Below, in pieces: positions 1 through 7,408 of a DNA stretch of 64,000 nt. The stretch's first letter is position 1, and each line of letters starts with the position of its first letter. Both the position numbers and the translations under genes were made by a program. Source of the stretch: JASSUD01 sp031963225 (GTDB taxonomy: Bacteria > Pseudomonadota > Gammaproteobacteria > Burkholderiales > Burkholderiaceae); the NCBI GenBank assembly GCA_031963225.1, contig JASSUD010000005.1, positions 1 through 64,000 on the forward strand, read 5' to 3'. The notes under the pieces are model-generated. The model searched no databases. It had not been told where the DNA came from and was given only the letters and a program-made list of their open reading frames with translations.

Positions 1-206
1 CATCATTTTATGCCCTCTGTTTTGGGCGCATGTTTTTCTAATCAGATAATCATGCCGGACACCATTCGCGATCGATAAGCTGTGTTATCACATGCACAGT
101 CTGCTGAAGTAGCGCCGTACGTTGGCTTAGAGTTATCTGGTGCGTCAACCAATACAATCCATCTCCCTGCTCAAACAATTGATCCATGCAGAACAGTTTG
201 CACGAA
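1..206 (+). pseudogene. Broken duplicate of the 5' end of the lasso-peptide B gene
   Basis: These bases repeat 1114-1321 almost exactly: the same reading frame begins inside the B-gene start and runs past the LRDRY-type segment. The copy carries an in-frame TAA at about 76-78 where the intact gene has a Tyr codon (TAC), plus scattered substitutions and a small deletion near 160. Homology stops abruptly after about 206. The window begins inside the copy, so its upstream part cannot be seen. It is a dead partial duplicate, suggesting that a second lasso locus or a tandem duplication once lay here. Confidence 0.85.
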
Positions 207-304
207 CCCATCAAGAAGCAAATTGAAGACTACCTGTATTGGAGACAGCATTGTTAAACAGATTAGGCATCCGGATATCTCCCCCTTCAACCTCGCCCAT
301 CACC

Positions 305-569
305 CCGCAGCATCTATTAGCGCAAGCTCAAGCGCGTGCCACTATGGGAAATCTGGTAGAAGCAGATCTTGCCTATAAAGAATCAAAAAAAATCGACGCT
401 CTCTAAGTTGTACGTACAGTACGCCGATTTTTTAAAAGCCGTGCATCAAGAAAACGAGGCAGCCCGCTTTGTAGAGCAAGCCCTTCAACTGGGCATGCCT
501 TTCATTTACACAGCGTGGTGCAACGGGGACGCCAGCGTCTCTCTCTCCTCCTCTCTGACAATTGCCTAA
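305..569 (+). pseudogene. Frameshifted tetratricopeptide-repeat gene fragment
   Basis: One frame from about 305 reads a TPR-like helix pair (HLLAQAQARATMGNLVEAD...AYKESKKI) and hits a stop at about 404. The next frame continues the same kind of repeat (LSKLYVQYADFLKAVHQENE...EQALQL). Joining the frames gives about two TPR-like units (A..G...EA...Y..AL pattern), so a single frameshift explains the break. There is no start codon or upstream part. It may be a relic of the TPR N-terminal region found on large proteins elsewhere in this window, although the match is to the TPR pattern rather than to those proteins. Confidence 0.6.
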
Positions 570-632
570 GGCCAGGTTAATAGCGACATCAGTTAGCCTG
601 CTCTCATCAGACTTCAGGAACGGTTCTACTCG

Positions 633-664
633 CCTTTAAATGGAGTCCATACCCCATTTAAAGG
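633..664. repeat. Perfect 11-bp inverted repeat upstream of the lasso operon
   Basis: CCTTTAAATGG at 633-643 is mirrored exactly by CCATTTAAAGG at 654-664, with a 10-base loop. It lies about 150 bases before the lasso precursor start. It has no U-tract after the right arm, which argues against a simple terminator. An operator or a processed hairpin in the leader is possible. Confidence 0.6.
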
Positions 665-814
665 TTAGTAAAAAAGGGGTGTTTATCTTATTCGAAAGAT
701 TTATTTTTTACATTATTCTGACTCTGCCAATCGTAATTTGCATTGGCAAAGGTGGCTACTTGCGCAATCTGCCTGTGGCTTTATTTTTTAGATTTTCAAT
801 CTAAGGAGAAGATT

Positions 815-961
815 ATGCAAAATAAAGATTTGAACACAACTGAAACTGTAGATTCCCAAGAAGAAAATGCATTGCTCACAGAATTTTGCGCTTCCGAAGT
901 GACTCTCGGCGGCCCTGGACAATATAGAGAAGCCGGCATTGGTCGCTTTGAGGCATCTTAG
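815..961 (+). CDS. Lasso peptide precursor, burhizin-like
   Basis: A 48-residue precursor starting at ATG 815, chosen because AAGGAG at 803-808 is a well-spaced ribosome binding site; the longer frame from 743 has no such site. The leader is about 31 residues and ends in Thr-Leu, with Thr at the penultimate position that lasso B proteases require. The predicted core is GGPGQYREAGIGRFEAS, where Gly1 and Glu8 would form an eight-membered macrolactam. The core start closely resembles burhizin from Burkholderia rhizoxinica (GGAGQYKE...). B, C and D genes follow in the order of capistruin and microcin J25 clusters. The mature product is a threaded peptide, possibly a narrow-spectrum antibacterial; its activity is unknown. 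Confidence 0.88.
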   Translation: MQNKDLNTTETVDSQEENALLTEFCASEVTLGGPGQYREAGIGRFEAS

Positions 962-1110
962 AAATATAAAAATAAATATTTCGATATAGTAAAAAACATG
1001 CTTCATCCCCCCTTCTTCTATGAGAAAACCTAAACAGTCTAATCAAAGAGCCGGGGAGGTGAAGCGCTTGTGGGTTCTATCATAAGCTGTCACACGAAAA
1101 GCGGACAAAT

Positions 1111-1923
1111 ATGTTCCATCATTTTATGCCCTCTGTTTTGGGCGCATGTTTTTCTAATCAGATAATCATGCTGGACACCCTTCGCGATCGATACGCTGTG
1201 TTATCGCATGCCCAGTCTGCTGAAGTAGCGCCGTACGTTGGCTTGGAGTTATCTGGTGCGTCAACCAATACAACCCCATCTACCTCCCTGCTCAAACAAT
1301 TGATCCATGCAGGGTGGCTTACAGACACGACTTTTCCTCATATTGATCCTAAATTCAACACGGTTAGCCCTACGCCGCAAACGGGTGGGATGTCTGCCAA
1401 TGGCTGGAAGCTGCCTAATGATGCGTTTGAGCATCGCCCTCCCTTTCGCTTGATTTTCAAAGCGCTCTTTATATTGAGATCGGTACATAAGCGGGTAGCA
1501 CGTGACAAACTCCCTGGGCTCCTGCAACAGTGTGCGCGAGCCCATCAAGAAGCAAATCTGGCCTTTGGCCAACCCCATGAGTATGCCCCGTTTGTTGCAG
1601 CCCTCAACTGGGCGTGTTTGCTCTACCCCAAATCGACTAAATGCCTGGAATGGTCGGTAGCGTTAACACTGCTGTGCGCGCAGTCCGGATTAGCTTTAAA
1701 CCTAGTGATCGGTGTGCAATCTTTTCCTTTCTATGCACATGCGTGGTCAGAAGCCAATGGCGCGGTTATTGGGGATAGCCCCAATAGAAGGGAAGAGCTA
1801 TCCGTGATTCTGGAATTTCCTACCCCTTTATTAGAACTCCCTCATGACTCTACTTGGCATCGTCTACCCGCCTTCACAAGATTGTTTGATTCCCAATCGG
1901 CAATGGCAGGTCATTCGCAATAA
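1111..1923 (+). CDS. Lasso peptide maturation protease B (fused RRE and transglutaminase-like B2)
   Basis: A 270-residue protein that recognises and cleaves the leader of the lasso precursor. The N-terminal about 90 residues carry the RiPP-recognition-like segment (MLDTLRDRYAVL). The C-terminal half is the bacterial transglutaminase-like B2 domain, with Cys178, His210 (YAHAW) and Asp222 (IGDSP) matching the Cys-His-Asp triad of McjB both in order and in spacing (12 residues between His and Asp). It lies 149 bases after the precursor and overlaps the cyclase gene by 80 bases in another frame, which suggests translational coupling. No strong ribosome binding site is seen before ATG 1111, but the RRE-like segment requires a start near here. 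Confidence 0.85.
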   Translation: MFHHFMPSVLGACFSNQIIMLDTLRDRYAVLSHAQSAEVAPYVGLELSGASTNTTPSTSLLKQLIHAGWLTDTTFPHIDPKFNTVSPTPQTGGMSANGWKLPNDAFEHRPPFRLIFKALFILRSVHKRVARDKLPGLLQQCARAHQEANLAFGQPHEYAPFVAALNWACLLYPKSTKCLEWSVALTLLCAQSGLALNLVIGVQSFPFYAHAWSEANGAVIGDSPNRREELSVILEFPTPLLELPHDSTWHRLPAFTRLFDSQSAMAGHSQ

Positions 1924-3607
1924 AGAAAGTAATCAGGGAAGCCACATCGCAGGGGCGCTATGGCAGGAAGCAGGCGGTCCACACAGCGCACAGGTGATGC
2001 AAGAAGATAATGCGTCCCATTTCTATTGCTTATATGGGAGCGCATTTTCGAAAGCAGATAATAGCCCTCTAAGTAAAGCGAATTTGAATGCCATTGCGTT
2101 AAAAAGTCCTGAACAACTTACTACCCAATTTTGGGGGCAATATCTATGGATATGCTTTGACAAGGTCACTCAGCAATTTATCTGCGTTAGTGATCCTAGC
2201 AGCCAGTGGGCGGTGTACTGGTCGTGGTCGGCGCGATACGGCCTCCTCTTTTCCGATTCGATTACGTGTTTATATGAAGCCCTTAGTGAGCGCGGTGAGC
2301 GCCCCGGGTGGAATACGACTTTTTTCCCCACTTGGTTGCGTACTGGGTCGGTACAAAATGGCGATATGCCTTTTGATTCCATCTCTGAGCTTCCAGCAGG
2401 CTGTGCGATTGTCTGCACACCTGGGCGCAAACCAGACATCACCCCGATTTGGGATCCTCTGGCACATGCTTCACAGAGCGCGGCACAAGACCCTTTTGAA
2501 CTGCTCAAAAATTATCTGAGCCTGCATATCCCACACACCAGCCAGCCGGTACTAGAGCTTTCTGGTGGATTGGAATCCAGCTCGGTTTTGCTAGCCTTAC
2601 GTGCGATATCTTCGGCTGAAAGGCCATTGACGTGCGCCCATTATTACAACGCCCAGGTTGCTTCTTCCAATGAACTAGAGCATGCAAAAAATGTCGTACA
2701 GCATGCGGGTGCAAACTTGCATGAAGTCGATATACAGGCGCTGTCCTTCGCGCCCGCACAAGCCATTCCGCGTATGGCGAAACCACATATTAGATATTGT
2801 CTACTCGGGTTCAATCAAGAATTTGCCAGTCAGCTAGAACACCAGGAAAACACGCCCCTCATCAGTGGGCATGGAGGAGATGCGCTTTTTCTTGCTCCGC
2901 CACCTTTTGGTGTGCTGGCAGATGCGATGCTGGGTTTACGCTGGCGGCAGATGATGAAGATTGCGATGGAATTAGCATTTATGCACAGAACGTCGCTCCC
3001 GCAAGTGGCGCGTAAGGCTATGCAGTCTCTGTTTGTCGCAGACCCTTCTGAAAATATTAATGGCAACTTTGCGCTGTTCGCTGAAACAGCCCAACAGCCA
3101 ACAAGCAAAGGGCGGGCACATTTGCATCCATTTATGCAAACCACAAAAATTCGTCGGCCAGGTAAGTTATATCAACTATTTTTGGCTTTTTTATCACTGG
3201 ATGATATCCGAGCACCTGCTCACCCTTTCAAGCACCTTACGCATTACCCTTTTTTGTGTCAGCCCATGATTGAGTTAGCTGTCTCTACGCCTAGCTACGC
3301 ACATTTTGATGGAGCGCATAACCGTATTCTCTTGAGGAAATCGGTCTCGAAGGCGACTGGCTACGCTAATCTATGGCGAAGAAATAAAGGGGAAACCTCA
3401 GGGATTGATCTACTTGGTATCCAGCGGCATAAAAACCATATTATGGAGCACTGTTTAGAAGGTTTTCTCGCCAAGGAAGGCTATATCGATGTAGCTAAAA
3501 CGCGTATGGCTATCCAGGAAAGCAGTAAAGGCCGCAGTGAATATTTCATGGATATCTTGCATATTTTTGCCGTCGAGCTCTTTATGCAGGGATGGCAGCA
3601 AGCATGA
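1844..3607 (+). CDS. Lasso peptide macrolactam synthetase C (asparagine synthetase-like)
   Basis: A 587-residue protein of the asparagine synthetase B family, expected to adenylate the Glu8 side chain of the core and close the ring onto Gly1. The N-terminal about 210 residues resemble the glutaminase-like half of AsnB. The ATP-pyrophosphatase half begins with the PP-loop at about residue 239 (SGGLESSSV), followed by SGHGGDALF at about 343, which is typical of AsnB synthetase sites. Length fits lasso cyclases such as McjC and CapC. It overlaps B by 80 bases and the transporter by 16 bases, so B, C and D form a tightly packed operon. Confidence 0.85.
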   Translation: MTLLGIVYPPSQDCLIPNRQWQVIRNKESNQGSHIAGALWQEAGGPHSAQVMQEDNASHFYCLYGSAFSKADNSPLSKANLNAIALKSPEQLTTQFWGQYLWICFDKVTQQFICVSDPSSQWAVYWSWSARYGLLFSDSITCLYEALSERGERPGWNTTFFPTWLRTGSVQNGDMPFDSISELPAGCAIVCTPGRKPDITPIWDPLAHASQSAAQDPFELLKNYLSLHIPHTSQPVLELSGGLESSSVLLALRAISSAERPLTCAHYYNAQVASSNELEHAKNVVQHAGANLHEVDIQALSFAPAQAIPRMAKPHIRYCLLGFNQEFASQLEHQENTPLISGHGGDALFLAPPPFGVLADAMLGLRWRQMMKIAMELAFMHRTSLPQVARKAMQSLFVADPSENINGNFALFAETAQQPTSKGRAHLHPFMQTTKIRRPGKLYQLFLAFLSLDDIRAPAHPFKHLTHYPFLCQPMIELAVSTPSYAHFDGAHNRILLRKSVSKATGYANLWRRNKGETSGIDLLGIQRHKNHIMEHCLEGFLAKEGYIDVAKTRMAIQESSKGRSEYFMDILHIFAVELFMQGWQQA

Positions 3608-5415
3608 GAGGGCAACGTGCTTTTAAGACATTGCTTTTCTTATTGAAGTGCCTCTGGTCAAATACCTGGTCCGTGCATCTTCAAGCACTTGCCGCTATAA
3701 CCTGCACAAGTGCTGCCATTGGCTTGAGTGTCGTCACTCCGATATTGCTCAAATACTTGATCGACGTTTTTTCCACTCCATCCCCCTCCGCCACAACGGC
3801 TTACATACTCTGCGCGGCCTATGGAGGCGCATGGTTTCTCTCCCAGACATTGCGTCACGGCGAGCAATATCTATTAGTTGTTATTAATGAGCGGATAAAA
3901 CGCACTATCACCCTCAATTACGTGAGCCAGGTGTTCAATCAGCCTGCTGCAATGCAGAGCGAGCATCAGACCGGGACAACGGCTAGCGAAGTTAGACGCG
4001 CACAAGACAGCATCTTGCGTGTACTGATTGGCATCTTCTGGAGCATTGCTCCTCTTTTCATCGAAATCGTGTTTGCGAGCCTCGTCGTGTTCTCGCTATT
4101 TGGCGGGCTCTATGCGGCGGTATTGCTGGGATTTTTGTTAGCGTATCTGAGCTTTACCGTGTTGACTGTGCAATGCTGTGTGTCACTGCAGCACCAGGGT
4201 AATCTCGCCACCGACCATGCATCGGCCCGATTGGTCGATACCCTTGCCCATGTGGACACCGTCAAAGCTTTTTCCAATGAAGCCCACGAGTTGGCACAAC
4301 TGGACGACACGTTTAAGACGAGCGAACAAGCCAATAATCGCATCACGCGTACAACGGAACTATTCGGTGTGCTGCAACTGCTGATCCTCGGCGTTGCGCT
4401 TGGCGTCCTTACCTTACTCGCTTGCCGAGATATCCTGGCACACCGGCTCACCATCGGTGATTTCGCCTTATTAAGCAGTTACCTGCTGCAATTTACTTTG
4501 CCACTCGCCTCTTTTGGATATGCCATACGAGAAGCACAGCTTGGCATGTTTAATCTGGGAGAGCTGCTAGACAAACTGCATGCACGGCAACCGTTTAAGC
4601 CTATGCATCATTTGCTTTTTAAGCAGGCACCGTCGATTGAATTTCGAGAGGCTAGTTTTCGCCACGCATCAGGCAAACCCATTCTAGATTGCGCAAGCTT
4701 TTCTATTCCTGCTGGGGCCTTTTGTGCGGTGGTCGGAGAAACTGGAGCGGGCAAATCTACGCTGATGAAATTGCTATTACGTTTGTACGCGCTCGATGCG
4801 GGACAAATACTTATAGATGATCAACCCATCGAGTCGTTTGCGGCGCAGCCCTTACGCCAATCCATCAGTTATGTGACACAAGATGCGCATTTATTAGATC
4901 GATCTTTACGCGACAACCTCTGCTTTGCATGCCCTACAGCTTCAGATGCAGACATTGCGCAAGCTATTCGTATTGCCATGCTCCCCGCCGTTATTGCTTT
5001 TGCCAGTGAAGGACTTGAAACACGCATCGGTGAGCGAGGCAATAAATTGTCCGGGGGCGAACGACAAAGAGTAGCCCTTGCCCGCGCGTTGCTCCGAAAA
5101 AGTCCTTTATTGCTTCTAGATGAACCCACCGCAGCCCTCGATGCCCAAACCGAAGGAGCCATCTTCCAACATCTGCATGAAGATTACAGGCACACCACTC
5201 GGTTCGTTATCGCACACCGACTTTCCGCCATTGCGCACGCCGATTTGATTCTAGTATTGAAAGAAGGCGCTATTGTGGAATCCGGCACACATCAGAGTCT
5301 ATTAGCGCAACACGGTGAATATGCTGAGCTTTGGCGTAAACAGGATGGCATGCGATTTGATCAAACACCATCTGATAGTGCATCCATCTTAAGCCGTCAA
5401 GAAACATGCGTTTAA
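3592..5415 (+). CDS. Lasso peptide ABC exporter D (McjD/CapD-like)
   Basis: A 607-residue half-transporter with an N-terminal membrane domain of about six helices (residues about 20-320) fused to an ATPase. Visible motifs are Walker A GETGAGKST, the signature LSGGERQR, Walker B LLLLDEPTAALD and the H-loop IAHRLS. By position and family it should export the mature lasso peptide and confer self-immunity, as McjD does for microcin J25. The start overlaps the end of the cyclase gene by 16 bases. The type and length match homodimeric bacterial exporters. Confidence 0.88.
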   Translation: MAASMRGQRAFKTLLFLLKCLWSNTWSVHLQALAAITCTSAAIGLSVVTPILLKYLIDVFSTPSPSATTAYILCAAYGGAWFLSQTLRHGEQYLLVVINERIKRTITLNYVSQVFNQPAAMQSEHQTGTTASEVRRAQDSILRVLIGIFWSIAPLFIEIVFASLVVFSLFGGLYAAVLLGFLLAYLSFTVLTVQCCVSLQHQGNLATDHASARLVDTLAHVDTVKAFSNEAHELAQLDDTFKTSEQANNRITRTTELFGVLQLLILGVALGVLTLLACRDILAHRLTIGDFALLSSYLLQFTLPLASFGYAIREAQLGMFNLGELLDKLHARQPFKPMHHLLFKQAPSIEFREASFRHASGKPILDCASFSIPAGAFCAVVGETGAGKSTLMKLLLRLYALDAGQILIDDQPIESFAAQPLRQSISYVTQDAHLLDRSLRDNLCFACPTASDADIAQAIRIAMLPAVIAFASEGLETRIGERGNKLSGGERQRVALARALLRKSPLLLLDEPTAALDAQTEGAIFQHLHEDYRHTTRFVIAHRLSAIAHADLILVLKEGAIVESGTHQSLLAQHGEYAELWRKQDGMRFDQTPSDSASILSRQETCV

Positions 5416-5443
5416 ATAAACCTGTTTATACAAAGGAATATAA

Positions 5444-7072
5444 ATGATCTCGCCTCTCTCATCTCCCGGATCTGTCAGATATAGAGTCTTATCTTCACAT
5501 GGTGATGAGGAGCTTGTGCTCTCCCCCACGAGTTATACGCAGCGTCAGGTAACCCGCGAGCCTAGAGGCACAGAAGAAGATATAAGCGTAGAGGACACTT
5601 TAACTTCCGTCGAATCAGAAACTGCAAATTTGATAGGCTCTCCTAAACCAACCGAGCCTATTACTTACATTGCAGCTATCAATCAGCTATTCAAACCCTC
5701 TGTATCTTTAAGCCTGTCTAGTTTAGGCACGGTACTACATGGGATCGTTAGTGGCATCGCGATACGCCACTTAAGTCAAAATGAAATGGCAGCCATCCCT
5801 TTAGCCATGGCATCCGTTGCTCAAATCAATGGTATCGTGCATGGAACGCTCACTCCTACTTGTGTGTTTGTAGGAGAATTAAATGGTGCTCAAGAAAAAG
5901 CCAGAATCGGCGAAATTGTTGCCCAAAGTTGGTGGGTTGGAGGCATCTTAAGCTTACCTACTAGCCTAATGCTACGTAATGTTTCTGCCTTTTTAAGCGC
6001 TTTGGGTATATCCGAAGAAGTCTCGCAGGCCGCCCAAAAATATTGTGATGCCGTAAGTTATAGCGTTATGCCATCGTTTTTGTGTGCCAGCGATCTATTC
6101 TTTGCACGAGGCAACAAACAGCCAGAACTTGTTTTAATCGTTGGTACGGTAAAGGCCGTTCTGTCTTCGTTTTTGAGTTACGCACTCGCACTCGGTGCCT
6201 TTGGTTTTCCTCGTTTAGGGATCGCGGGCTTAGGTTATGGGAATGCGTTGGCCGTTTGGCTAAGTTTTATCGGATTGAGGCTTTACTATAAATTGAGCGA
6301 GCAATACGATGAATTTAAGTTATTTGACTGGCATCATCCAAACTTCAAAGATATTTCAACGCTTTTCAAAGTGGGCCTGCCAATTGGCTTAAATAATGTG
6401 TTTGTCTCAGCCCATGCCGTCATCCTGTCGTTATTAGCTGGCAACCTTGGTAAAGAGGTGTCCATTGCGCAAGAGGTTTCGTCTACACCTTTATCAGCAG
6501 TTGATACTATGCTCTTAGGCTTGGTGTTAGCCACAAGCGTAGAGATTGCCAATGCAATGGGGGAATTAAAAGCCGCGGTAGAACATCATGAAGGAGCAAC
6601 TCTCATTAAGCGTCTGCAGCAAAACGTCAGCCGCTTTGGTAACGCAGGCCTTATCATAGGCTTGTCTGCTGCATGTTGCGCTTGCCTGTTATTTACAGGT
6701 TTCTCCAAACAAATCTCAGAAATTTTTCTCGATACCTCACAAGATATTCCCAAAGAAACTCTGCCATTAGCGCAAACACTCTTATTTATTAGTAGCGTGG
6801 GTCTCGTTATCGACACACTGAAAAATATCAGTGCTAGCAACTTAATGAGTATGCAAGATACCTTATTTGCTTCAATACTCGACACGGCCGGAAATCTGTT
6901 GGGATTATCCGCAGGCGCGTATTTATCCTCACAAGTCAATAAAAAAGCCGAGGGGTTATTTATTGGTCAAGTGTTAGGTAGCTTGGTAGCGGCGCTAGCT
7001 ATTACCCATCGGTGGGTTAAGAAGAGTAATTTTAATCAAAACAGCAATATGGCCCTACCTAGCGTGGCTTAG
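5444..7072 (+). CDS. MATE-family multidrug/metabolite efflux protein linked to the lasso operon
   Basis: A 542-residue polytopic membrane protein of the MATE (NorM-like) family: a charged cytoplasmic N-terminus of about 75 residues and then about twelve hydrophobic segments with the internal two-fold pattern of the family. It starts 28 bases after the ABC exporter with an AAGGA ribosome site at about 5434, so it is probably the last gene of the lasso operon. A close paralogue lies at 29536-31155 beside the NRPS; both share the long N-terminal tail and segments such as the TYIAAINQLFKPSV type. It may export a second product or add resistance; its substrate is unknown. Confidence 0.82.
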   Translation: MISPLSSPGSVRYRVLSSHGDEELVLSPTSYTQRQVTREPRGTEEDISVEDTLTSVESETANLIGSPKPTEPITYIAAINQLFKPSVSLSLSSLGTVLHGIVSGIAIRHLSQNEMAAIPLAMASVAQINGIVHGTLTPTCVFVGELNGAQEKARIGEIVAQSWWVGGILSLPTSLMLRNVSAFLSALGISEEVSQAAQKYCDAVSYSVMPSFLCASDLFFARGNKQPELVLIVGTVKAVLSSFLSYALALGAFGFPRLGIAGLGYGNALAVWLSFIGLRLYYKLSEQYDEFKLFDWHHPNFKDISTLFKVGLPIGLNNVFVSAHAVILSLLAGNLGKEVSIAQEVSSTPLSAVDTMLLGLVLATSVEIANAMGELKAAVEHHEGATLIKRLQQNVSRFGNAGLIIGLSAACCACLLFTGFSKQISEIFLDTSQDIPKETLPLAQTLLFISSVGLVIDTLKNISASNLMSMQDTLFASILDTAGNLLGLSAGAYLSSQVNKKAEGLFIGQVLGSLVAALAITHRWVKKSNFNQNSNMALPSVA

Positions 7073-7092
7073 CAAAATCAATCCTCAATGGC

Positions 7093-7200
7093 CTATATTT
7101 TTGTTGTGCATGGTCGTGGTTGATGCTGCATAAAATGAATTCGCAATAGCGTCCCCACTGCATAACCAGGACGACCTCCTTGACGACCCGCTTTCGGCAT
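7093..7200 (-). pseudogene. N-terminal fragment of an IS5-family transposase
   Basis: The minus-strand frame from ATG 7200 reads MPKAGRQGGRPGYAVGTLLR followed by IHFMQ, matching the conserved start of IS5-group transposases (a G-GRPPY-ETMLRIH-MQ pattern). It then runs out of frame to a stop at 7093. The catalytic DDE domain is missing, so only a stub of an insertion sequence remains. It lies next to an IS-end-like sequence at 7265-7282. Confidence 0.65.
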
Positions 7201-7264
7201 TTTGTTTCATACAGTAAGCGATGCATCTGCTGGATAATTCATAATCAATATTGTAGGTGGGGGT

Positions 7265-7282
7265 TATGCAGAGGTTCCTTAA
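7265..7282. repeat. Relic of an insertion-sequence terminal repeat
   Basis: The sequence TATGCAGAGGTTCCTTAA recurs with small changes at 14071-14088, 44798-44815 (reversed) and 48758-48775. It sits about 65 bases outside the start of the IS5-type transposase stub, where an IS end would be expected. Confidence 0.5.
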
Positions 7283-7408
7283 TCCATTCGACCTATAAAA
7301 ATAAAATCAGTTATTAACCTTCTCGTGTTCTTATATTTCTCTTTGTAAGATTCTTGGCGCCATCAGTATTTAACAATCAAATCAAACGATTAAGCCCAAA
7401 ATAACAAT

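Noticed and set aside
743..814. Longer start for the lasso precursor
   Set aside because: The ribosome site at 803-808 and the leader length support ATG 815.
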